From positions 682,001 through 746,000 of the forward strand of contig NZ_BMVM01000002.1 in assembly GCF_014650715.1 (NCBI RefSeq): 64,000 nt of DNA, in the 5' to 3' direction. Shown in pieces: positions 35,397 to 43,945 of this stretch (position 1 is its first letter; each line of letters starts with the position of its first letter). The position numbers and the translations under genes are program-made. The stretch is from Streptomyces bluensis (GTDB lineage Bacteria > Actinomycetota > Actinomycetes > Streptomycetales > Streptomycetaceae). The notes under the pieces were generated by a model. It saw only the letters and a list, made by a program, of their open reading frames with translations. It was not told the DNA's origin and ran no database searches.

Positions 35397-36476
35397 GTGG
35401 GCATGCTGACGATCGGCGCCTTCGCGAAGGCGTGCCGGCTCTCGCCGAAGGCGCTGCGGCTGTACGACGAGTTGGAGTTGCTGCGGCCCGCCCGGGTGGA
35501 CCCGGAGACCGGGTACCGCTACTACGCGGTGGAGCAGTTGGAGCAGGCGCGACTGGTGGCGTGGTTGCGGCGGCTGGGGATGCCGCTGGCGCGGATCCGC
35601 CAGGTGTGCGCGCTCGACGGGCCCGCCGCGGGCCGGGAGATCCGGGCGTACTGGGCGCGGGTCGAGGCCGAGACGGCGCACCGCCGGGACCTGGCGGCCT
35701 TCCTCGTGGACCACCTCACCGGCACCTCATCACAGAAGGACACCGCCATGTGGGAACTTCGTTACGCCGCCCTCTCCGACACCGGACTGGTCCGCCCTGC
35801 CAATCAGGACACCGCCTACGCGGGCGCCCGTGTCCTCGCCGTGGCCGACGGTTTCGGCTCCGCCGGGGCACACGCGTCCACGGCCGCCGTGGAGGCGCTG
35901 AAGGTCCTTGACCGTGAGACGTTCCCCGCCGGCAGCGTGCTGAATCTGCTGGACGACGCGGTGCGCGGCGCTACGCGGGCCGTACGGGAGGCCGCGGCGG
36001 CCGACAAGGAGGCGGGGACGACACTCACGGCGATGCTCTGGACCGGCTCGCAGCTCGCCCTCGTCCACATCGGCGACTCGCGGGCGTACCTGCTCCGCGA
36101 CGGCGAGCTCTTCCGGATCACCCACGACCACACGCTCGTGCAGTCGATGGTCGACGAGGGCCGGCTGACGGTGGAGGAGGCCGCGGCCCACCCTCAGCGG
36201 CCCCTGCTGCTCAAGAGCCTGTCCGGGGACGGCGCCGCACCGTCCCCGGACCTCCGGCTCCAGGACGCCCTGCCCGGCGACCGGTATCTGCTGTGCTCCG
36301 ACGGCCTGTCACGGGTGCTGACGGACCCGGACATCGAGCGGACCCTGGCGTCGGTTCCCGACCCCGAGGAGGCCACGCGCACGCTCGTCGCCGGGGCCAA
36401 CGACGCGGGCGGTCCGGACAACGTGAGCTGCGTGGTGGCCGACGTGGTGGAGGCGGGGCACTTCCGGAACCTGTGA
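35397..36476 (+). CDS. MerR regulator fused to PP2C phosphatase
   Basis: A 359-aa two-domain protein. Residues 1-110 are a MerR helix-turn-helix and dimerisation helix (MLTIGAFAKACRLSPKALRLYDE). Residues 120-355 are a PP2C Ser/Thr phosphatase with motifs RPANQDT, VADGFG, GDSRAYLLRDGEL, SDGLSRVLTD and GGPDNVSC. The metal Asp residues are present, though the usual DGMGG is DGFGS. So the MerR effector domain has been replaced by a phosphatase. GTG 35397 follows GAGGGGGAA. Degenerate GAGGAACGGCCG repeats lie just upstream (about 35311-35380). Confidence 0.85.
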   Translation: MGMLTIGAFAKACRLSPKALRLYDELELLRPARVDPETGYRYYAVEQLEQARLVAWLRRLGMPLARIRQVCALDGPAAGREIRAYWARVEAETAHRRDLAAFLVDHLTGTSSQKDTAMWELRYAALSDTGLVRPANQDTAYAGARVLAVADGFGSAGAHASTAAVEALKVLDRETFPAGSVLNLLDDAVRGATRAVREAAAADKEAGTTLTAMLWTGSQLALVHIGDSRAYLLRDGELFRITHDHTLVQSMVDEGRLTVEEAAAHPQRPLLLKSLSGDGAAPSPDLRLQDALPGDRYLLCSDGLSRVLTDPDIERTLASVPDPEEATRTLVAGANDAGGPDNVSCVVADVVEAGHFRNL

Positions 36477-36543
36477 AGTCACTCCGGTCTCCAGGGTTTC
36501 CTTGGTCTCCATGGTCTCCGTGGCCTCCATGGGGTCCATGGGG

Positions 36544-36567
36544 TCCATGGGGTCACCGCCCCATGGA
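36544..36567. terminator. bidirectional terminator hairpin
   Basis: TCCATGGGG (36544-36552), a 6-base loop, and CCCCATGGA (36559-36567) make a perfect 9-bp stem between two convergent genes. The TCCATGGGG unit is itself tandemly repeated three times just before it. Confidence 0.6.
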
Positions 36568-36580
36568 GACCGGAGGGCGG

Positions 36581-39500
36581 TCAGCAGCAGGAGTGCGAGG
36601 CGTGCTCCTCTCGGTGCCACCAGTAGCGGTCACTGGCGGGCTTCTGGGGGACGTCGGGGAGCACCGCGTTGCGGACGACGGGGGCGGCGGCGACGCGGGC
36701 CCCGCTGTCGGCTGAGGCCCGGGACTTCGCCGACCCTGTGACGAGGTCGTCCACACGGTGCACGGTGCCGCCGGTGACGACCTGCCGGACCGCGGCCGCC
36801 GCCGCGATGTCCTCCAGTGGATTGCCCTCGACCAGCGCCAGGTCGGCGAGCTTGCCCGGCTCGACGGTGCCGAGATCGCTGCTGAGTCCGAGGACGCGCG
36901 CGCCTTCCACCGTGGCCGAGTGCAGTGCGTCGCGGGGGCTCACTCCGTAGCGCACCATGGCCTGCAGGTTCAGGTGGTAGTAGACGGCCGGCGGGACCAG
37001 GGGGCTGTCGGTGCCGATGGCCACGCGGCCGCCGCCGTCGAGCACGCGGCGGATCGTTTCCACGTGGCGCTCGACGAACGCGAGCTCCGCCACCGGCTCC
37101 TTGGCGAGCGCGGCTTCGACGCCGTCGGCGAACTCCTCGTACTCGGCCGAGCTCATCAGCGCGGTCAGGCGGGGATCGCCCACCGCCCACTCGGCGTGGC
37201 GGTACAGCGCGGCTCGCACGGCGGGCAGGCCCAGTCCGGACAGCCCGAGGGTCGGTACGAGGGGCATGCCCGAGCCGGTCAGCGAGCCGATCACGTCCTG
37301 GTAGGTGTGGCCGAGGTGGGTCTCCTTCTGACGTCGCCCGTAGCGGCTGGTGCCGCCGATGTGCTCCACGCTGTCCCCGCCGAGGGCGAGCGGGCCGAAC
37401 AGGTAGTGCGAGGTGGCCCGCAGGCCGAGGCGGTGGGCGCCCTCGATGGCCTCGCGCTGCAACGCGTACGGCAGCCGGACGTACGTTTTGACCAGGTCGT
37501 GGCCGAGTGCCTGAGTCTTGTTCAGTTCGCGCCGCAGTTCGGCGCCGCTGGTCACCGGTCGGCCGGAGGAGTAGTAGACCCGGGATCCGTCGATCAGGTC
37601 GCCCGCCGCGAACACCCGGGGGCCGCTGCGGCGTCCCGCGTCGACGGCCTCCTTGGCCTCGACCGCGTGGTAGTGCGCCGTGCCCGGCGAGCGCACGGCG
37701 GTGATGCCGTACGACAGCCACAGCCGGCCGGTGGCGTTGCGCTCCCAGGGCCCGTGTTCGTGGACGGCGATCAGACCGGGCATCGCGGTGAGATGGCGGG
37801 CGTCCACGATCCGGTCACCGGTCCGGGTCCGGCCCGTGCCGCGCGGGGCGACCTCGACGATGCGGTTGCCGTCGATGATGATGTCGACGTCACGGCGCAG
37901 CCTGGAGCCGGTGCCGTCCCAGACGGCGCCGGCCTGGATCACGGTGCGGCCGGACGGCTTGGCCTGGCGCCACGTCAGCTTCATCGGCACGGTACGGGCC
38001 CGGCCGCCCGCGGCGTCGGCGAGGCGCAGTCGGCCGTCGGACAGGTAGAGCAGCGAGCGGGAGTCGCCGCTCCAGGTGGGGGCGTCCGCGGTCTCCCCGT
38101 TGATCTCGCGGGATTCCCCGGTCGGCCGGCCGGAGGCGTCGACCGCGCTGACCCGCAGGGTGCCGCCGACGACGTAGGCGATCTGCCGGCCGTCGGGCGA
38201 GTAGACGGGGCCGCCGTCGATGCGGTTGCTCAGCGAGGCTCCGGGAACGGGCTCGCTGTAGTGGGCGCTGCCGGTGTCCAGGTCGACGGTGAGGATCTGG
38301 TTGTGGCCCTCACGGAAGCGCGGGGTGACCGGCACCAGGACGGAGGCGGAGATCCGTTTGCCGTCGGCCGAGAAGCTGGGCCGACCGGGGCCGTTGAGCG
38401 GGCCGACGACCTTGCGGAGGTCTCCGCTGGCCACGTCGACGGTGTGGATGGTGCCGGAGTCGCCGACGAACGCGATCGTCGAGCCGTCGGGACTGAACGC
38501 CGGGGTGCCGGCGGAACCGCCCAGGGCCGTCAGCTGCCGGCTGGTGCCGCTCTTGACCTCGTACAGCCACAGTTCCGCGGCGCCGGTGCGGTCGCTGCTG
38601 TACACCAGGGTGTCGCCGTCCGGGGACCAGTCGGGCGAGGTGTTGTAGTGCCCGTCGGAGACCACGGCCTTGGGCGCGGCGCCCCGGGGCATGATCCACA
38701 GGTCGCCCAGGGCGGCGAAGGCGACGCGGGTGCCGTCGGGCGAGAGCGCCGGGCTGACGATGCCCTTGACCTGCCGGGCAGCGGTGCTGTCGAAGTCCCG
38801 GGCGGCGGGCCGCTCTTCGACGCGGGGCACCGTGACGCGGGCGGTGAACTCGATGTCCTTCGCCACGCCGCCGCTGCCGCCGATGGCACGGCGGCGGATT
38901 TTCCCATCGGCCGTGTACAGCAACTCGTCCTTGGACACCCACCGGGCGGGGAAGGGGAAGACGTCCTCCCCCTCGTCGGTGACGGCCTTGCCGTCGACGA
39001 CGAGAGCGGTGCCCGTCGAGGTGAGGTGCGCATAGGCGAGGCGGCGACCGTCCGGGGAGAAGGACGGACCGGCCACGAAACCCTCGGAGACGGTGGCCAG
39101 AGTGCTCCGCTTTCCGGAGGCGTCGACCATGTCGATGGCCCGGGGGGCGCTGCCGGTGCCCGAGGTGAAGGCGATCGCGGAGCCGTCCGGGGACCACACC
39201 GGCTGGGCCTCCTGAGCCTTGCCCTCGGTCCATGCCTCGCTCTTGCCGCTGTCCAGGTCCAGGACGTGGATGGCGTAGCGGCCTCCGGTCTCGACGGCGC
39301 AGGCGATCCGGGTGCCGTCCGGGGAGAACCGCGGTTCGCGGTGGTCGGCGGATCCGGTGGTGAGCCGACGCAGGCCGGTCCCGTCCGTGTTGATGAGCCA
39401 CAGGTGGAAGGCGCCATCGACGAAGGAGACGAAGACGATCCGGCGGCCGTCGGGAGAGAAGTCCGGCTCGGTCGCCTCCTGCTCGATGCCGGTGAGGCGG

Positions 39501-39748
39501 GTGGCGTCACCGCCGGAGGCGGGTACGGTCCACAGGAGGTTGACCAGGTCGAAGGCGATGGTCTTCCCGTCCGGTGAGAGCGCCGCCGAAGCGTTGGTCA
39601 TCTCACTGAGAGTGACCTGATCCCCGGTGGTCCGACCGCGAGGGGCCGCCTGTGCCGCGGTTTCCAGCGCCGTGGCGCCCCCGGCCATCCATATGGCTCC
39701 GGCCACGACCCCACTGCGCTTGGCAAAGGTCCGACGTGTGATGCTCAA
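36581..39748 (-). CDS. Tat-exported beta-propeller / amidohydrolase fusion
   Basis: A 1,055-aa protein. A twin-arginine signal (TRRTFAKRS) opens it, residues 45-600 hold many TolB/PD40-type repeats (SPDG motifs), and 620-1010 is an amidohydrolase with a VHEHG metal motif, a HYLFG segment, HIGG and a final GTDSPL Asp motif. The His pattern fits imidazolonepropionase/prolidase-like members; the HxH is HEHG. The tail ends in WWHREEHASHSCC. Start is TTG 39748 after GGAAGGTGGGG. It is probably secreted and hydrolyses a cyclic amide or dipeptide; substrate unknown. Confidence 0.82.
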   Translation of the reverse strand: MSITRRTFAKRSGVVAGAIWMAGGATALETAAQAAPRGRTTGDQVTLSEMTNASAALSPDGKTIAFDLVNLLWTVPASGGDATRLTGIEQEATEPDFSPDGRRIVFVSFVDGAFHLWLINTDGTGLRRLTTGSADHREPRFSPDGTRIACAVETGGRYAIHVLDLDSGKSEAWTEGKAQEAQPVWSPDGSAIAFTSGTGSAPRAIDMVDASGKRSTLATVSEGFVAGPSFSPDGRRLAYAHLTSTGTALVVDGKAVTDEGEDVFPFPARWVSKDELLYTADGKIRRRAIGGSGGVAKDIEFTARVTVPRVEERPAARDFDSTAARQVKGIVSPALSPDGTRVAFAALGDLWIMPRGAAPKAVVSDGHYNTSPDWSPDGDTLVYSSDRTGAAELWLYEVKSGTSRQLTALGGSAGTPAFSPDGSTIAFVGDSGTIHTVDVASGDLRKVVGPLNGPGRPSFSADGKRISASVLVPVTPRFREGHNQILTVDLDTGSAHYSEPVPGASLSNRIDGGPVYSPDGRQIAYVVGGTLRVSAVDASGRPTGESREINGETADAPTWSGDSRSLLYLSDGRLRLADAAGGRARTVPMKLTWRQAKPSGRTVIQAGAVWDGTGSRLRRDVDIIIDGNRIVEVAPRGTGRTRTGDRIVDARHLTAMPGLIAVHEHGPWERNATGRLWLSYGITAVRSPGTAHYHAVEAKEAVDAGRRSGPRVFAAGDLIDGSRVYYSSGRPVTSGAELRRELNKTQALGHDLVKTYVRLPYALQREAIEGAHRLGLRATSHYLFGPLALGGDSVEHIGGTSRYGRRQKETHLGHTYQDVIGSLTGSGMPLVPTLGLSGLGLPAVRAALYRHAEWAVGDPRLTALMSSAEYEEFADGVEAALAKEPVAELAFVERHVETIRRVLDGGGRVAIGTDSPLVPPAVYYHLNLQAMVRYGVSPRDALHSATVEGARVLGLSSDLGTVEPGKLADLALVEGNPLEDIAAAAAVRQVVTGGTVHRVDDLVTGSAKSRASADSGARVAAAPVVRNAVLPDVPQKPASDRYWWHREEHASHSCC

Positions 39749-39897
39749 GGCCCCACCTTCCGACGATCATGTACTTGCGAGAGACCGTAGAAGCGCGCAG
39801 AGGGCCGGGAGAACCCACGAATGATGGTCGATACATGAAATTAACCAAGTGACTAAGTGTCATAAGGGGCTGGTGGGACCGCTGAGGTGGCGTCAGG

Positions 39898-39960
39898 GGC
39901 CCGGCAGCCCAACACACGGGCCGGCAGCCCCCACACACGGGCCCGGCAGCCCCCACAGCG
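39898..39960. repeat. 21-bp-type tandem repeat, three units
   Basis: Three adjacent units of about 20-22 bp built on GGGCCCGGCAGCCCCCACAC (differences in A/C runs) just downstream of the regulator stop at 39977. The 39749-39897 part is the amidohydrolase promoter region, relatively AT-rich around 39830-39860. Confidence 0.75.
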
Positions 39961-39976
39961 GGCGGCGGCGCCCCCG

Positions 39977-40684
39977 CTATCGCTCCCCTTCCGGGTCCCA
40001 GTCCAGCAGCCGCACCTTCGCCACCGTCCGCACATGGCGGCGCATCGCGGTGGCCGCCTGCTTGGGCTGCTGGTCGGCGATGGCGTCGAGGATGGCCTGG
40101 TGTTGCTCCAGGGAGCGGGTGGGGCGGCCGGGCTGACGGAGTGACTCCGTGCGGCTCTCGGCGATCTGGTCGGCGATGGAGCGCATGAACTCCGCGAGGA
40201 TGCTGCTGTGCGCGGCCGCGGTCACGGCCGTGTGGAACAGACGGTCGCCCTCCACACCGTGGCCGTCCTCCTCGATCTCCCTGGTCATATGGGCGAGCGC
40301 GGACCTCATCGCGGCCAGGTCCTCCTCCGTGCGGCGCTCGGCGGCCAGTTCGGCGAGCTTCGTCTCCAACGCCTCGCGGGCCTCCAGGACATCGGGGAGA
40401 CGACGGCGGCGTTCGACCATCTCCTCGACGGGCTCGACGTCGAGGCTGTCGCGGACCAGGTACGTGCCTCCGCCGTGCCGTGCCTCCACCAGGCCCTGGA
40501 CCTCCAGCACCACGATCGCCTGCTTCACCGAGGCGCGGCTGACGCCCAGCCGCTGGGCCAGGTCACGCTCGGGCGGCAGCCGGTCCCCCGCGCGCAGACC
40601 CCCCTCGGCGACGTACTGGCGCAGCCGGTCGAGCACCTGCTCGTAGAGGCGCTGTTTCGTCATGGGGCGCAGGGCATCGGTCAC
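39977..40684 (-). CDS. FadR-type GntR regulator of malonate operon
   Basis: A 235-aa GntR-family repressor: winged helix at about residues 8-75 (LPPERDLAQRLGVSRASVKQAI) and an FCD effector domain at 85-225 with the expected metal-binding His pattern (FHTAV; EQHQAIL; RRHVRTV). GTG 40684 follows GAGGGGGG. It is divergent from a malonate carrier gene, and two AGCCA-type palindromes lie between them, so it probably represses that operon until malonate or malonyl-CoA binds (as MatR does in Rhizobium). The symbol matR would fit by position, not by direct proof. Confidence 0.85.
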   Translation of the reverse strand: MTDALRPMTKQRLYEQVLDRLRQYVAEGGLRAGDRLPPERDLAQRLGVSRASVKQAIVVLEVQGLVEARHGGGTYLVRDSLDVEPVEEMVERRRRLPDVLEAREALETKLAELAAERRTEEDLAAMRSALAHMTREIEEDGHGVEGDRLFHTAVTAAAHSSILAEFMRSIADQIAESRTESLRQPGRPTRSLEQHQAILDAIADQQPKQAATAMRRHVRTVAKVRLLDWDPEGER

Positions 40685-40743
40685 GGCTCCCCCCTCTCGT
40701 CGGGAGCGTAACACCGGGTTCGGTCAGTGGCTGGCTGGCCGAG

Positions 40744-40838
40744 TGGCTGAGCCAATCTCTGCGCGACCTCTTGACGTGGCCACCGGCGGGCCCCACGCTG
40801 ACCTGCCAGCACACCGGCAACCAAGTGGCTCAGCCACT
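40744..40838. promoter_or_regulatory. two candidate operators of the malonate regulator
   Basis: TGGCT-G-AGCCA (40744-40754) and the perfect 15-bp palindrome AGTGGCT-C-AGCCACT (40824-40838) share the core TGGCTnAGCCA, with centres 82 bp apart. They lie between divergent regulator and carrier genes, as expected for a FadR-type operator pair. Part of a third copy (AGTGGCT) is at about 40726. Confidence 0.6.
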
Positions 40839-40878
40839 CAGCCACTCAGCGCCTGGGACCCAGCACATCGGACCCAGC

Positions 40879-40962
40879 CACCTCCGAACCCGCACCTCCG
40901 AACCAGCAGCCCCGAACCAGCACCTCCGAACCAGCACTTCCGAACCAGCACCTCGGATCAGC
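40879..40962. repeat. 14-bp tandem repeat, six units
   Basis: Units of CACCTCCGAACCAG start at 40879, 40893, 40907, 40921 and 40935, with a decayed sixth at 40949. They fill the 5' leader of the carrier gene, 30-113 bp before its ATG. Confidence 0.9.
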
Positions 40963-40991
40963 CACTCCGGGACCCAAAGACGGGAGCCCGT

Positions 40992-42422
40992 ATGTCCCCC
41001 GAACTCATCTCCATCCTCGTCCTCGTCGTGGTGTTCGTCATCGCCACGACCCGCTCCGTCAACATGGGAGCCCTCGCCTTCGCCGCCGCCTTCGGGGTGG
41101 GCGCACTCGTCGCCGACCTCGACGCGGACGGCATCTTCGCCGGCTTCCCCGGTGACCTCTTCGTCGTCCTCGTCGGCGTCACGTACCTCTTCGCGATCGC
41201 CCGCGCCAACGGCACCACCGACTGGCTGGTGCACGCCGCGATCCGGCTGGTGCGCGGGCGGGTGGCGCTGATCCCCTGGGTGATGTTCGCTCTCACCGGC
41301 GCGCTCACGGCGATCGGCGCGGTCAGTCCGGCCGCGGTCGCGATCGTCGCTCCGCTCGCGCTGAGCTTCGCCGTCCGGTACGGGATCAGCCCGCTGCTGA
41401 TGGGCACGATGGTGGTGCACGGCGCGCAGGCCGGCGGGTTCTCACCGATCAGCATCTACGGGACGATCGTCAACGGCATCGTCGAGCGCGAGAAGCTCCC
41501 GGGCAGCGAGATCACGCTCTTCCTGGCCTCGCTCACCGTCAACCTGGTCATCGCCGGTGTCGTCTTCTTCCTCTTCGGCGGGCTCAAGCTGTGGGCTCGC
41601 GGGTCCGTGGCGGTGGACGGTGCCGATGTCGGTGATGGTGACGGTGACGGCAAGGCTGCGACCGGCGACTCCCGAGGCGGCGCAGGTGGTACGAGTACGA
41701 GTGGCGTGAGCGGAGGTACTGGCAGTACGAGCCGTACGGCCCCGGGCACCAGCCCCACCGCCGTCGCCACCGCCGCCCCCGCCGCCCCTGCCCACCCGGG
41801 TGAACCCGGCCCCGACACCACCCGCCTCACGCCCGCCCGCACCGCCACGCTCACCGCACTGGTCGCCCTCGTCGTCGCCGTGCTCGGCTTCGACCTGGAC
41901 GCGGGCCTCACCGCGATCACCCTGGCCGTGCTGCTCAGCGCGGCATGGCCGGAGGACAGCCGCGTGGCGGTCGGGCAGATCGCCTGGCCCACCGTGCTGC
42001 TGATCTGCGGTGTCCTCACCTATGTCGGCGTGCTGGACCAGATGGGCACCATCACCTGGGCCGGTGAGGGCGTCAGCGGCATCGGCGTCCCGCTGCTCGC
42101 CGCGGTGCTGCTCTGCTACATCGGCGCGATCGTGTCGGCGTTCGCCTCGTCCGTGGGGATCATGGGGGCGCTGATCCCGCTGGCCGTGCCGTTCCTGGCA
42201 CAGGGAGAGATCGGCGCGATCGGGATGGTGTCGGCGCTCGCGGTGTCGGCGACGGTCGTGGACGTGAGCCCGTTCTCGACGAACGGCGCGCTGGTGCTGG
42301 CCGCGGCACCGGACGTCGACCGGGAGCGTTTCTTCCGGCAGCTGATGGTGTACGGAGGGATCGTGGTGGCGGTGGTACCCGCGGTGGTGTGGCTGGTGAT
42401 GGTCGTGCCCGGCTGGGGATAG
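40992..42422 (+). CDS. matC: MatC-type dicarboxylate (malonate) carrier
   Basis: A 476-aa membrane protein of the SLC13/ion-transporter superfamily with a MatC-like N-terminus (residues 5-150). About eleven hydrophobic helices fall in two halves, separated by a Gly/Ser/Thr-rich cytosolic loop (about residues 205-280). It probably imports malonate or a related dicarboxylate with protons or sodium. It is followed by malonyl-CoA synthetase, which makes the malonate assignment likely. ATG 40992 follows a GGGAG site. Confidence 0.82.
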   Translation: MSPELISILVLVVVFVIATTRSVNMGALAFAAAFGVGALVADLDADGIFAGFPGDLFVVLVGVTYLFAIARANGTTDWLVHAAIRLVRGRVALIPWVMFALTGALTAIGAVSPAAVAIVAPLALSFAVRYGISPLLMGTMVVHGAQAGGFSPISIYGTIVNGIVEREKLPGSEITLFLASLTVNLVIAGVVFFLFGGLKLWARGSVAVDGADVGDGDGDGKAATGDSRGGAGGTSTSGVSGGTGSTSRTAPGTSPTAVATAAPAAPAHPGEPGPDTTRLTPARTATLTALVALVVAVLGFDLDAGLTAITLAVLLSAAWPEDSRVAVGQIAWPTVLLICGVLTYVGVLDQMGTITWAGEGVSGIGVPLLAAVLLCYIGAIVSAFASSVGIMGALIPLAVPFLAQGEIGAIGMVSALAVSATVVDVSPFSTNGALVLAAAPDVDRERFFRQLMVYGGIVVAVVPAVVWLVMVVPGWG

Positions 42423-42475
42423 CCCCACTGGCGGCGGCCACGGCAACAGACGGAAACAGGTAAGGAGTACAACCC

Positions 42476-43945
42476 GTGACCTCACTCTTCCCGGCCCTGA
42501 TCGGCTCCCCGGCCGAGCGGCCCGCCCTGCGGTTCGGCAAACGCTCCCTGACGTACGCGGAACTCGCCGCGGCGGCGGGCGCGCTCGCCGGGAGGATCCA
42601 GGGAACGGGCCGGGTCGCCGTCTGGGCGACACCCACGCTGGAGACGGCCGTCGGCGTGGTGGCCGCCCTGCTGGCCGGGGTGCCCGCGGTGCCGCTCAAC
42701 CCGAAGTCGGGCGACAGCGAGCTGGGGCACATCGTCAACGACAGCGCGCCCGCACTCGTCCTCACCGCGCCGGGTACTCAACTCCCGCCCGCGCTGGGCG
42801 ACTTGGGGCGCCTGGAGATCGCCGTACGGGAAGCCGGACGGGAAGCCGGACGGGAAAGCGCCCAGCACTCCCTCACCGCCCTCACCGCCGACTCCCCCGC
42901 CCTCGTCGTCTACACCTCCGGTACCACCGGCCCGCCCAAGGGCGCCGTCATCCCCCGCCGGGCCATCGCCGCCACCCTGGACGCGCTGGCCGACGCCTGG
43001 CAGTGGACCGGGGACGACGTCCTGGTCCACGCGCTGCCGCTCTTCCACGTCCATGGGCTGATCCTGGGCATCCTCGGCCCGCTGCGGCGCGGCGGCTCGG
43101 TCCGGCACCTGGGGCGGTTCGGCACCGAAGGGGTCACCCAGGAGCTGAACGCGGGCGCCACCATGCTGTTCGGCGTGCCGACGATGTACCACCGGCTCGC
43201 GGAGGCACTCCCCGGCGACCCGGCGCTCGCGAAGGCGCTCGGTCGGGCGCGGCTGCTCGTGTCCGGCTCGGCGGCGCTGCCGGTGCACGACCACGAGCGG
43301 ATCGCGGTGGCCACCGGGCGGCGGGTCATCGAGCGGTACGGCATGACCGAGACCCTCATGAACACCAGTGTGCGCGCGGACGGCGAGCCGCGCGCCGGGA
43401 CGGTCGGAGTGCCGCTGCCGGGCGTGGAGTTGCGTCTGGTGGAGGAGGACGGGTCGGCCATCGCGGCGTACGACGGCGAGAGCGTCGGGGAGATCCAGGT
43501 GCGCGGCCCGAACCTCTTCACGGAGTATCTGAACCGTCCGGACGCGACGGCGGCCGCGTTCACCGGGGACGGCTGGTTCCGCACGGGCGACATGGCGGTC
43601 CGGGACGCCGACGGGTACGTACGGATCGTGGGCCGGAAGGCCACCGACCTGATCAAGAGCGGTGGTTACAAGATCGGCGCGGGGGAGATCGAGAACGCCC
43701 TGCTCGAACACCCGGCGGTGCGCGAGGCCGCCGTCACGGGCGAACCGGACGACGACCTCGGCGAGCGCGTGGTCGCCTGGATCGTGCCCGCCGACCCCGA
43801 ATCCCCGCCCGGCGCCGGGGAGCTGGCCGATCACGTCGCCGGGCGCCTCGCCCCGCACAAGCGCCCCCGCGTCGTGCACTTCCTCGACGCGCTCCCCCGC
43901 AATGACATGGGCAAGATCATGAAGCGGGCGCTGAAGCATGCCTGA
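42476..43945 (+). CDS. matB: malonyl-CoA synthetase
   Basis: A 489-aa acyl-CoA synthetase (ANL superfamily). The P-loop is VYTSGTTGPPKGAV (near 145), the A5 motif ERYGMTET (near 285) and the A8/A10 region includes GRKATDLIKSGGYKIG and a final conserved Lys in MGKIMKRAL. It converts malonate (or methylmalonate) plus CoA and ATP to the malonyl-CoA thioester used for fatty acids and polyketides. GTG 42476 follows a TAAGGAG site. It overlaps the next gene by 8 bp. Confidence 0.88.
   Translation: MTSLFPALIGSPAERPALRFGKRSLTYAELAAAAGALAGRIQGTGRVAVWATPTLETAVGVVAALLAGVPAVPLNPKSGDSELGHIVNDSAPALVLTAPGTQLPPALGDLGRLEIAVREAGREAGRESAQHSLTALTADSPALVVYTSGTTGPPKGAVIPRRAIAATLDALADAWQWTGDDVLVHALPLFHVHGLILGILGPLRRGGSVRHLGRFGTEGVTQELNAGATMLFGVPTMYHRLAEALPGDPALAKALGRARLLVSGSAALPVHDHERIAVATGRRVIERYGMTETLMNTSVRADGEPRAGTVGVPLPGVELRLVEEDGSAIAAYDGESVGEIQVRGPNLFTEYLNRPDATAAAFTGDGWFRTGDMAVRDADGYVRIVGRKATDLIKSGGYKIGAGEIENALLEHPAVREAAVTGEPDDDLGERVVAWIVPADPESPPGAGELADHVAGRLAPHKRPRVVHFLDALPRNDMGKIMKRALKHA

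Noticed and set aside
36758..39577. A 939-codon plus-strand frame opposite the propeller-amidohydrolase gene
   Set aside because: The composition is biased (Gly/Val/Arg/Asp repeats) and there is no ribosome site; the minus-strand frame has a Tat signal, SPDG repeats and metal motifs.
39898..39960. Possible CRISPR-like array
   Set aside because: The units are adjacent without unique spacers, so this is a simple tandem repeat. The same holds for the arrays at 40879 and 25435.
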